Position numbers and translations under genes: made by a program. A model generated the notes under the pieces. That model was given only the letters and a program-made list of their open reading frames with translations. It made no database searches and was not told the origin of the DNA. 64,000 nt of DNA from Roseihalotalea indica (GTDB lineage Bacteria; Bacteroidota; Bacteroidia; Cytophagales; Cyclobacteriaceae). The DNA lies in contig NZ_JAINFL010000003.1 of the NCBI RefSeq assembly GCF_022458895.1, positions 372,001 to 436,000 on the forward strand, read 5' to 3'. The stretch's first letter is position 1; every line of letters begins with the position of its first letter. Positions 24,925 to 35,044 of this stretch are shown here, one piece after another.

Positions 24925-27900
24925 TATTGTAAAATCGTTACCTTGCCCTGGTAGCTCTGGGCGCCTCCGTCCAATTCAATGCGATAATAGTAGGTGCCTG
25001 TCGGAAGTTTTTTACCCTTGTATTCTCCATTCCATGGACTGGTATAATTATCTGAGTAAAATACCCGGTGCCCATAACGATCGTAAACTTCTACTGTCCT
25101 GTTCTCAAAGGTACCGATATTCTGCAACTGCCAGGTATCGTTAATATTATCACCGTTGGGGGTAAACCCGGATGGAATGACCAGGTTGCAGATAGCAACG
25201 TTAATGTTGATCATATTGCTCGTTTGCATTCCATTGGCATCGGTGATGGTTACCTGGTAATTGCTGCTTTCTTCAGGGGACACGACAGCTACCTCTTCAT
25301 TTTCGCTAATAATAGCACAGTCGGCCAAATCACAGGTCCACTCATAAGTAAAAGGAGCTTCTCCACCTTCCACGGTGGCTGTTAACGTGGCCGATTCACC
25401 ACTACAAATTTCTTCCGATTCGCTACCGATCGTAACCGAAAGTAAATTAATTGTAAATGTAACAGTTGCATCTTGTTCTGCAAACTCAGCACCATCGGTT
25501 GCATTCCATGCAAAGCTATCAGAAGTAGTCTCATTGTTAGTCATTACATAGCTCAGCAGAGGAATATCATCTCGGGCAATTACTAAACCATTGGCTCCCA
25601 ACTGATCTTGAGTGACAGATTCCTGGCGTAGTCGCAACTGCCCGGTTTCGGGTAGTGATGTGATGCGTATAGCCTCAAAGCCATCGGTGGTCGGAAAATT
25701 ATCTGGATCAGAATACCCGCTCAGGAAATCATCCTCAGAAAAAGAGTATACCTGTCCGCTATTTACAGGGATTTCTATGTTAGACAACTGAGGCGGCTGG
25801 TTGAAAATAATTCTGATCTGCTGGCTGATTGAACTGCTAACCTCACCGGATGTGGTTGCTGTAACAGATAACGTTTTAACTGCCTCATCGGTGCCAGTAT
25901 ACTGGTAAACAATCGTTTGCAACGCGCTTTGATAGGTTGCCAGATCAGCCTCACCTGTAATGGTTAGCATACCGGTTTCTTCATTCCATTCAATCGATAA
26001 GCCTGGAATTTGGGTAAGCCCTAAACTATCGGTGCCTGGCACAAAAGAATCATTCTCGAATTGAACAATTAGGCTTGTCAGGGTATCATCATCAGGGTCG
26101 GTAATTAGGCCATTAGTAAATGGGGTAATCTCTGACTCACCGATAATATAGAAAATTTCATCGTCGACCTGCTCAATAACGGTTGTATCGTCTACCGGAG
26201 TAATAATGACCGTACGGGTTACTACATTACTCATGCCATTATTAGCATCATTTACCTGAATCTGAATCTGGCGAGGCGTATCACTCGGGTTGTTGTTTGC
26301 ACTCACAAAAAGCACTGCTCTCAGGGCTGCCTGATAATCCTCTAGTGAGGCCTCCCCCTGAAGCAATAGTTCGCTGTTAGCAAAAGTTGATTGGATACTT
26401 TGTGTACTGTTAAAAATCAGCTCATCTCCGGCTTCTCCATCAATAATAGTAAGCGTAGCTGCCAGAATAGCGTTGTTCTCTTCATCCGAAATCTCAAGGG
26501 TTTCGGTGAGCAGCATAGGTTCGCTGTTTTCTGTATACATCAGCGGCGACTCTTCCAGGTTAGAGAGAACGGGAGCATCATTTTTAGGAGTAATTACGAT
26601 GTTTACCGTGGCTTCCTCAGTGAATGCCCCAGATCGATTAGAAGGAGAGTCCGTAAGAGTAATCTGCAATTGATCACTAGTTTCCGGCGTGTCGCTGGAG
26701 ATGTAAGCGAGGCCCGCCATAATAGCAGTTATATCTGTAGCAGAACCTTGAGCCTGTATTCGCTTTACGCCATTCTCATCTTCATCCAGAATAGAAATAC
26801 TCTCAGAAACTGAAGAGTCAATGATGAAAAACCCGTTGGTAACCGCTAGCGTCAAAGACAGCGCATCGTTATCAGGGTCCTCGTAAGAAATACCGTTCAG
26901 AGCTAGCTGAGCAGCTTCCTGAGTAGAAAGCTGTATAGGTGCTGAGATACTGGGAGCGTCATTGACTGGATTTATTATAATATTGACCTGAGCCTCATTG
27001 CCAGCGTTGTCGTTGTCACGTACATTCCAGCGGAAATTATCAGTGCCGTTAAAGTTATCGAGTGGGGTGTAAATAAAATTCTCAACAACGTCAAAATCTA
27101 CTAAAAATCCACGGGGGCGATTGGATACGATGATGGCATTGGTAATAATTTGGCCATCGACCGCTAATATGCCATTTGATGGGGCAGATAGTAAGTAAAT
27201 CTCGTTGGGTAGATCGCTGTCTGCATCTTCATAATTGGCCTCAAAATCTTCAGCGGTCAGTGTCAGGGGTTGATCTTCTGGAGTTTCCAACTCAAAATCA
27301 GAGACCATGGGGGGGACATTAGGGTTATCAACCAACACAAAAACCCGCTCAGTATTACTATCTAGAGCACCATCATTAACTACTACCCGAATTTCGCGGG
27401 AAGTGGACGTAGGATTAACGGTTTTGTTATTCTTATAAGTAACATTCCTCAGCGCGCTTTGTAAATCAGCTACAGCTATTGGGCCATTAATCGTGAGGGT
27501 GCCAGCTTCAGCATTCCAGGTTCCACCAACCAGTTCATCTTCCCCCTCTACATAATTGTTACCAAAAGTAAGGGTTGCACTATTTAGTACAGCGTTGTCT
27601 ATATCACTTACGGTAATGTCAGGTAAAATTTTGATGGGGGCACCGCCCTCAGCAAAAATGACCCTTTCCTGGGTTATATTAATAACAGGAGCATCATTTA
27701 CATTAGTAATGGTAATAGTGAATGTTTTTGTAAAGCTGCCATCACCAATTGCTCGGATTTGCACTTTGTAAGATGATTTTACCTCGCGGTCAAATACTGC
27801 GTTGGTCAACAGCTTTTTTTCATCAAGCAGGAATGAGGCATTATCGTTTTCACCGCTTACAAATTGATAACTCACCGGAACCGATGCGCCGCCAGTGACT

Positions 27901-30900
27901 GATAATGTACCAACCACAGTATTTCTAGGCTCATTTTCATTGACAGTATTTGAGGTAAGGAGAATATCAGTTGGAGGCTCTTCTACATTGGTTACAGTGA
28001 TGGTGAATTTTTTAGTAAAGCTTCCGTCATTCGTAGATGTAACCTCAATTTCCAGCGATGAATCCGCTTCAAAATTCAGCCCTGATTGGGTTTTGAGTTG
28101 ATTTCCATCAATAGAGAATAAGTTGTTATCGTTATTGCTACCAGTTAATGTATAAGTAAATGGTCCTTGGCCACCTACCGTCTGAAAGGTGCCAACTGTA
28201 GCATTTGCCTGATTTTCAGGAATAGTATTTTTATCTAGCGTAATGTTGGTCGGCTTTTCCTCTACGTTGAGTATCGTAATTGTGAAATCCTGTTGGACTG
28301 AGCCAATAGCATAGGTAGCAGTAACCCGGATAGTATAAGAAGCTTTAGTTTCCCGGTCAAAAACAGCATCAGTTACCAGTTCATTACCGTTTTCAATACG
28401 GAAAAACTCGTTGTCAGCCTGATTATTAGGTAGCGAATAGGCAAGCGTAATAGCACTGGAGGTATTAAACTCACCTACGTTCGTACCAGCCTCTCGGTTC
28501 TCCTGTACTTCTGCATTAGTAAGACTTATAGTAGGCTGCGCTGGCCCATTAACCGTAATAATTACCTCATCAGAAGCCGTTGCCCCCACATTGTCAGTCA
28601 CGGTTAATACAATTGTATGTGTTCCTACTGTCAGGTTTACTTGCGGTTGCGGCCCGGTGGCAATCTCTGAGCCGCCTTCCCGCCAACTATAAGTGGTAAT
28701 GTTTCCATCAGGATCCGAAGAAGCCGAACCATTCAATGTTACAGACACAATATTATCCCCGTTTTCATCCACTACGGTTTGATCGGGCCCGGCATTGGCT
28801 GTGGGAAGTTGATTAGCTGGAGCATTCACGGTAATGGTGACCTGATCGGAGGCAGTTTCTCCCTCATCATCGGTAACGATCAAGGTAATGGTGTGTACCC
28901 CCACTGAGAGGTTGACCGTAGGATTGACACCCGTAGCGATTTCAGTATTGTTCTCCTGCCAGCTGTAACTGGCAATATTGTTATCCGGGTCAGCGGAGGC
29001 TGATCCATTCAGAGTGACTGCTTCTGTGCCATTTCGGTCAGCATCAATAACGGTTTGATCTTGCCCAGCATTGGCTACGGGTGGCTGGTTAGCGGGCGGG
29101 TTTACATTAATAATAACCTCATCTGTACTGGACAGAGAGCCTGTATCCGTCACTCTGAGAGTAATGGTAGTTCGGCCAACGGGAAGAGTTATCTGAGGTC
29201 TTACTCCAGTGGCAGAGCCACCAGACCAACTCCAGTTATAGGTGGCAATGTTATTTTCTGGGTCGCTAGAAGCCGAACCATCTAGCATTATATTAGCCAG
29301 GTCGTTTCGGTCCTCATCCACTACGGTTTGGTCTGGTCCGGCATTAGCTACTGGCGTTTCGTTGACATCAACAACGGTAATAGTAAAAATCTCTTCACGA
29401 ATACCATCACCATTATCTGCTCGAACGCGAATTGTGTAAGAGCTTTTAGCTTCATAGTCAAAAATAGCATTGGTCTGTAATTGACTTCTATTAGGTTTTC
29501 GGGCAATTTGGAAGAACTCATTACCGTCGGATCCATCACCAGATACTAATGTATAAGTAACCGCACCACCATCCTCCGGAAAGTCACCGACTCCATTTCC
29601 GACTGGTTTGTTTTCATCAATATTGGTAGAGGTTAACTCTATGTCTGAAGGTGGCTCTTCTTCATTTTCTACTGTAATGACAAATTCTTCTTCAGCTTGT
29701 CCGATAACGCTATATCGGGCTTTTACAAGAATATTGTACGTCTGTTTGGTTTCGTAATCAAATCTTTGAGCAGTAACCAGATCATTGTCATTTATTGCGA
29801 AAAGCTGATTATCTGCGGGCTCATCAGGTAGTGAATATCGCACTCCAAACTCAGGAATTATTCCATCCACTTCAAGATTTAAATCACCCACTTTAGTGCC
29901 TGGGTCTTTGTTTTCAAGCACTGTATTTTTGTTAAGGGACATGGTTGCTGCGGCAGGAGCATTAACCGTAACACTGGTATCATCGCTATGGCTTAATCCT
30001 TCATCATCAGTAACTGTTAATGTTACCTGGGTGGTTTTACCTGTAGGCATAGCTACTTTTGTTCTAACACCCGTACTGCTTCCAGCATCCCACGTCCATT
30101 CGTAGGCCGCAATAGTTCCATCAACATCTGAGGAACCTGAGCCATCTAAAGTAATTTCCTCACTGCCGTCTCCGTTTTCATCGGTAATAGTTTGGGGATC
30201 GCCGGCGATTGCTAACGGAGGTGCATCAACATAAATCATTACAGCATCGCTGGCAGTTGTCCCGTCGTTATCCTCCACCACTAAAGCCATTAGGTTATCG
30301 CCTAAAGGCATAGCTACGGATGCACTTTCACCTTCAGCTAGTATAGTGCCCTGAGTATTATTTTCTTTCCACTGATACCGAGTGATAGATCCATCCGGGT
30401 CAGAAGAGTCTGAGCCATCTAGTGTTACCATCTCTACCCCATCCCGGTCATTATCAATGAGTCTTTGATCAGGTCCGGCATTGGCAATAGGAGGCTGATT
30501 GGCAGCCTCGTTTATAGTGATAACTATCTGGTCTGAAGCAGTGTCACCATCGTCATCTGTTACAATAAGAGTAATAGTATGAGAGCCGACTGATAGGGTG
30601 GTCGTGATTTGTACGCCTTTTGCAATTTCTACATTGTTTTCCTGCCAGCTGTAATTAACAATAGTTCCATCATCATCCGACGAGGCTGAACCATCCAGCG
30701 AAACTAAAGCTTCTCCGTTTCTATCCTCATCGATAATAGCCTGATCAAGACCGGCATCTGCCACTGGGGGTAGATTTTCAGGAGCATTCACGGTAATGGT
30801 GACCTGATCGGAGGCGGTTTCTCCTTCATCATCGGTAACGATCAAGGTAATGGTGTGTACCCCCACTGAGAGGTTGACCGTAGGATTGACACCCGTAGCG

Positions 30901-31772
30901 ATTTCAGTATTGTTCTCCTGCCAGCTGTAACTGGCAATATTGTTGTCCGGGTCAGCGGAGGCGGATCCATTCAGAGTGACTGCTTCTGTGCCATTTCGAT
31001 CAGCATCAATAACGGTTTGATCTTGCCCGGCATTAGCGACGGGTGGCTGGTTAGGTGGAGGAGTGGCCGTGACAGTTAGTATTTTACTATAGGTACCATC
31101 CCCGGAACCCTGCACCCGAATAGAATAGATGGTTTTGCTACCGAAGCCTGCCGCTGTTTTCAGGGTAGTACTATCAATAGTAAATACCTCATTATCAGTA
31201 CTACCGTCTCCATTTACTAGAGTATAGGTGCTCACTGGGGCGCCGCCACTGGCTGCAAGTGTACCGACCGTAGTCCCGGGAGTAGCTTGCTGTTCTACCG
31301 TATTTGAGGATAAAGTGATATCTGTGGGGGGCTCAAGTACATTCTTTACTCGGATGATGAGTTGATTCTCAATAGAGCCATCCTGCGTAGCACGTACGCG
31401 GATGTAATAGGTATTTTTGGTTTCAAAGTCAAACATCTGGGTAGCCAGCAACTGACTTCGGTTAGGTCGGCGAAGAATGCGGAAGGCGCCGTTATCCTGA
31501 CTACCTGCCCCAGGTACGAGTTCGTAGAGAATGGCCCCGTTTTGATCATCCAGGAAGTCACCTACACCAATCCCGCCATTACCGGGATCGCGATTTTCCA
31601 GAATCTCATATGAATCCAACTTAATCGAGTCTAACTCAATCACCGCTAGAGTTGCTTTAGTGTCAATCATGCCGTGAGTGACAGGGGTAGCTTCTACTAT
31701 CCCGAACCATAGCAGCAAGGGTAGAATAGCTATAATTACTTTATAAAAAGACAGGGAGTAAATAATCCTCAC
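24924..31772 (-). CDS. giant multi-domain surface adhesin (cadherin-like + PKD) with type B sorting domain
   Basis: 2282 residues, signal peptide in the first ~28. Order of modules: two cadherin-like (ENRDPGNGG...), four PKD (NQPPVANAGQDQ type), two cadherin-like, three PKD, three cadherin-like, about six VCBS/tandem-repeat modules, one Ig-like domain (ATVEGGEAPFTYEWTCD), and the C-terminal gliding-associated sorting domain from about 2197 (IPSGFTPNGDNINDTW; VEVYDRYGHRVFY; KKLPTGTYYYRIE). Each PKD carries a D-x-D/N-x-N/D-G-like loop (DADRNG, DENGDG), possibly a calcium site. PKD 1 and 6 are identical at protein level. It is exported by the type IX system and is a candidate gliding or surface-attachment adhesin of the SprB kind. 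First gene of the operon. Confidence 0.9.
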   Translation of the reverse strand: MRIIYSLSFYKVIIAILPLLLWFGIVEATPVTHGMIDTKATLAVIELDSIKLDSYEILENRDPGNGGIGVGDFLDDQNGAILYELVPGAGSQDNGAFRILRRPNRSQLLATQMFDFETKNTYYIRVRATQDGSIENQLIIRVKNVLEPPTDITLSSNTVEQQATPGTTVGTLAASGGAPVSTYTLVNGDGSTDNEVFTIDSTTLKTAAGFGSKTIYSIRVQGSGDGTYSKILTVTATPPPNQPPVANAGQDQTVIDADRNGTEAVTLNGSASADPDNNIASYSWQENNTEIATGVNPTVNLSVGVHTITLIVTDDEGETASDQVTITVNAPENLPPVADAGLDQAIIDEDRNGEALVSLDGSASSDDDGTIVNYSWQENNVEIAKGVQITTTLSVGSHTITLIVTDDDGDTASDQIVITINEAANQPPIANAGPDQRLIDNDRDGVEMVTLDGSDSSDPDGSITRYQWKENNTQGTILAEGESASVAMPLGDNLMALVVEDNDGTTASDAVMIYVDAPPLAIAGDPQTITDENGDGSEEITLDGSGSSDVDGTIAAYEWTWDAGSSTGVRTKVAMPTGKTTQVTLTVTDDEGLSHSDDTSVTVNAPAAATMSLNKNTVLENKDPGTKVGDLNLEVDGIIPEFGVRYSLPDEPADNQLFAINDNDLVTAQRFDYETKQTYNILVKARYSVIGQAEEEFVITVENEEEPPSDIELTSTNIDENKPVGNGVGDFPEDGGAVTYTLVSGDGSDGNEFFQIARKPNRSQLQTNAIFDYEAKSSYTIRVRADNGDGIREEIFTITVVDVNETPVANAGPDQTVVDEDRNDLANIMLDGSASSDPENNIATYNWSWSGGSATGVRPQITLPVGRTTITLRVTDTGSLSSTDEVIINVNPPANQPPVANAGQDQTVIDADRNGTEAVTLNGSASADPDNNIASYSWQENNTEIATGVNPTVNLSVGVHTITLIVTDDEGETASDQVTITVNAPANQLPTANAGPDQTVVDENGDNIVSVTLNGSASSDPDGNITTYSWREGGSEIATGPQPQVNLTVGTHTIVLTVTDNVGATASDEVIITVNGPAQPTISLTNAEVQENREAGTNVGEFNTSSAITLAYSLPNNQADNEFFRIENGNELVTDAVFDRETKASYTIRVTATYAIGSVQQDFTITILNVEEKPTNITLDKNTIPENQANATVGTFQTVGGQGPFTYTLTGSNNDNNLFSIDGNQLKTQSGLNFEADSSLEIEVTSTNDGSFTKKFTITVTNVEEPPTDILLTSNTVNENEPRNTVVGTLSVTGGASVPVSYQFVSGENDNASFLLDEKKLLTNAVFDREVKSSYKVQIRAIGDGSFTKTFTITITNVNDAPVINITQERVIFAEGGAPIKILPDITVSDIDNAVLNSATLTFGNNYVEGEDELVGGTWNAEAGTLTINGPIAVADLQSALRNVTYKNNKTVNPTSTSREIRVVVNDGALDSNTERVFVLVDNPNVPPMVSDFELETPEDQPLTLTAEDFEANYEDADSDLPNEIYLLSAPSNGILAVDGQIITNAIIVSNRPRGFLVDFDVVENFIYTPLDNFNGTDNFRWNVRDNDNAGNEAQVNIIINPVNDAPSISAPIQLSTQEAAQLALNGISYEDPDNDALSLTLAVTNGFFIIDSSVSESISILDEDENGVKRIQAQGSATDITAIMAGLAYISSDTPETSDQLQITLTDSPSNRSGAFTEEATVNIVITPKNDAPVLSNLEESPLMYTENSEPMLLTETLEISDEENNAILAATLTIIDGEAGDELIFNSTQSIQSTFANSELLLQGEASLEDYQAALRAVLFVSANNNPSDTPRQIQIQVNDANNGMSNVVTRTVIITPVDDTTVIEQVDDEIFYIIGESEITPFTNGLITDPDDDTLTSLIVQFENDSFVPGTDSLGLTQIPGLSIEWNEETGMLTITGEADLATYQSALQTIVYQYTGTDEAVKTLSVTATTSGEVSSSISQQIRIIFNQPPQLSNIEIPVNSGQVYSFSEDDFLSGYSDPDNFPTTDGFEAIRITSLPETGQLRLRQESVTQDQLGANGLVIARDDIPLLSYVMTNNETTSDSFAWNATDGAEFAEQDATVTFTINLLSVTIGSESEEICSGESATLTATVEGGEAPFTYEWTCDLADCAIISENEEVAVVSPEESSNYQVTITDANGMQTSNMININVAICNLVIPSGFTPNGDNINDTWQLQNIGTFENRTVEVYDRYGHRVFYSDNYTSPWNGEYKGKKLPTGTYYYRIELDGGAQSYQGKVTILQ
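28819..29092 (-). repeat. 274-bp direct repeat in adhesin gene, copy 2
   Basis: Encodes most of PKD module 6 of the 2282-aa adhesin. It matches 30781-31054 over 274 bases with eight mismatches by eye and no indel. All eight are synonymous. Other PKD modules in the gene are much more divergent. Confidence 0.95.
30781..31054 (-). repeat. 274-bp direct repeat in adhesin gene, copy 1
   Basis: Encodes most of PKD module 1; pair of the copy at 28819-29092. The two copies are 1962 bp apart in the same orientation and frame. Recombination between them would delete 654 codons (modules 1-5) without a frameshift, so it could be a length-variation site. Confidence 0.95.
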
Positions 31773-31817
31773 AGTGATATATATAAATTTATAAAAAAAA
31801 TAAAATTAATTATATTT

Positions 31818-31850
31818 CAAATATACGTAAAGAAATGATAAAATAACAAA
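31818..31850 (-). promoter_or_regulatory. adhesin operon promoter (Bacteroidota type)
   Basis: On the minus strand TTTG (31850-31847), 21 bases, then TATATTTG (31825-31818) matches TTTG-N19-21-TAnnTTTG. Transcription would start near 31811, about 40 bases before the adhesin ATG at 31772. Confidence 0.6.
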
Positions 31851-31931
31851 AAAAATGCTACAAACTCTATAATTCTAATAACCCGCTAGGTTAAATCTTT
31901 TTAATAACCTGAAAAACAAATACCTTGTTTA

Positions 31932-31963
31932 TTGTAAAAATAATCATATTTTTTCTATTTTTG
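31932..31963 (+). promoter_or_regulatory. glycosyltransferase promoter (Bacteroidota type)
   Basis: TTG (31932-31934), 21 bases, then TATTTTTG (31956-31963). The spacing is the same as in the divergent adhesin promoter. A start near 31970 leaves a leader of about 79 bases before the ATG at 32049, and argues against the in-frame GTG at 31974. Confidence 0.55.
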
Positions 31964-32048
31964 TTCTAAAGGTGTGCAAAAAAGGATAGGTATATCCATA
32001 TTATTCTACATATGTACTATTTCTAGAAAACCGCACAATATCCCTCTT

Positions 32049-33227
32049 ATGATAATACTGTTTTGGATCAGTCTGTTTGTTGTAATCTATACCTACGTGG
32101 GCTATGGAATATTGCTTTTTGGTATTGTTTCTCTGAAAAGAATTCTATCAGATAATAAAAAACTAGCCAAAACAGAGGTCAGTCCAAGTCTGCCTGAACT
32201 TACAATAGTTATTGCGGCCTACAACGAAGAAAAATATATAGAGAAAAAACTGGCAAACACACTTAAGCTTGATTACCCCTCTGATTTACTATACGTAATG
32301 GTAGTGTCAGATGGATCGACTGATTTGACCCCTCAGTTGGTGGAGAAATATCCGGATGTGCAGCACTTTTTCCTACCGGAGCGGAAAGGGAAGATTGCAG
32401 CGGTAGATCGGGTAATGCCGCACGTTACTACGCCAGTAGTCGTTTTTACCGATGCAAATACTGAGGTGAATCAGGAGGCATTAGTAAATATGGCTCGCCA
32501 TTTCAATGATCCTGAAGTAGGGGCCGTGGCAGGCGAGAAGAGAATTCTGGTAAAGGCAGAAGATGAAGCGAGTAGTGCCGGAGAAGGGTTTTACTGGAAA
32601 TACGAATCAGCCCTGAAAAAATGGGATTCTGAGCTAAGAACTGTAGTAGGCGCTGCCGGTGAACTATTTGCCGTTCGTACCGAACTATATCCAGAGATAC
32701 CCCTAGATACTATTATTGAAGATTTTTATACCACTCTCACTATTGCAAAAGAAGGTTACCGCGTAGTTTATGAACCGGAAGCGTATGCGATGGAGCGAGG
32801 ATCAGCCTCCGTAAAAGAAGAATTGAAACGGAAAGTGCGAATTGCCGCCGGAGGTATTCAATCTATTGTGCGCCTGGCACCGCTGCTCAATGTATTCCGG
32901 TATGGCTGGACCAGCTTTCAGTATATTTCTCACCGGGTCTTACGGTGGACCATTACTCCCTTTGCACTTATTACCTTATTCATTGCCAGTGGAATATTAG
33001 CCTGGCAGGGAGAGCGTTTTTATATAGTTGCCTTCGCCGCCCAAATACTATTCTACATATTTGCGTTAGTAGGGGAGAGGCTAGCTAGCCGCTCTATTAA
33101 GCGTAAAATATTTTTTATTCCTTACTATTTCTGTATGATGAATTATGCTGTGATTGCGGGTATACTGCGTTATCTGAGAGGAAATCAGTCGGTTGTATGG
33201 GAGCGGGCTGAGCGGGCGCAGGTATAG
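32049..33227 (+). CDS. membrane glycosyltransferase, GT2 family
   Basis: 392 residues from the ATG at 32049. An N-terminal membrane helix (IILFWISLFVVIYTYVGYG) precedes the GT-A domain: PELTIVIAAYNEEKYIEKKL, VVSDGSTDLTP, the DxD-like VVFTDANTEV, and the C-terminal IEDFYTTLTIAKEGYRVVYEP with an ED acidic pair. An RRxRW-like KRKVRIAAGGIQ and two or three C-terminal helices (FALITLFIASGIL; IVAFAAQILFYIFALV) suggest a processive or lipid-linked polysaccharide synthase. Divergent from the adhesin operon with adjacent promoters, so surface sugar and adhesin may be co-regulated. Confidence 0.87.
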   Translation: MIILFWISLFVVIYTYVGYGILLFGIVSLKRILSDNKKLAKTEVSPSLPELTIVIAAYNEEKYIEKKLANTLKLDYPSDLLYVMVVSDGSTDLTPQLVEKYPDVQHFFLPERKGKIAAVDRVMPHVTTPVVVFTDANTEVNQEALVNMARHFNDPEVGAVAGEKRILVKAEDEASSAGEGFYWKYESALKKWDSELRTVVGAAGELFAVRTELYPEIPLDTIIEDFYTTLTIAKEGYRVVYEPEAYAMERGSASVKEELKRKVRIAAGGIQSIVRLAPLLNVFRYGWTSFQYISHRVLRWTITPFALITLFIASGILAWQGERFYIVAFAAQILFYIFALVGERLASRSIKRKIFFIPYYFCMMNYAVIAGILRYLRGNQSVVWERAERAQV

Positions 33228-33275
33228 TAATGTGAATCTTTACGGCACTTCATGCATATTCTCTGATAAAAACTT

Positions 33276-33283
33276 TACCTTTG
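33276..33283 (+). promoter_or_regulatory. possible pyrG -7 element
   Basis: TACCTTTG is an exact TAnnTTTG match 22 bases before the pyrG ATG. No clear TTTG is present 19-21 bases upstream, so only the -7 half is supported. Confidence 0.35.
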
Positions 33284-33302
33284 TGCCCCGTAAGCTAACT
33301 AA

Positions 33303-34943
<1,641 letters not shown>

Positions 34944-35044
34944 AAGCGTTTAACTTTACCTTTTATTCGCATATTTCGAACTTTGGTTCGTCAATTCAAT
35001 GTATCAAACGTATCAGGATCGTTTAGAATAGAAGCTAGCAGAAC

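Noticed and set aside
26391..26813. 140-codon plus-strand ORF
   Set aside because: Lies antisense inside the 2282-aa adhesin, with composition explained by the other frame; a shadow ORF. The same applies to most other long antisense ORFs.
31974..32048. GTG start giving the GT2 protein 25 extra residues
   Set aside because: The promoter -7 box ends at 31963, leaving almost no leader, and the extra peptide does not resemble a GT2 N-terminus; the ATG at 32049 directly precedes the membrane helix.
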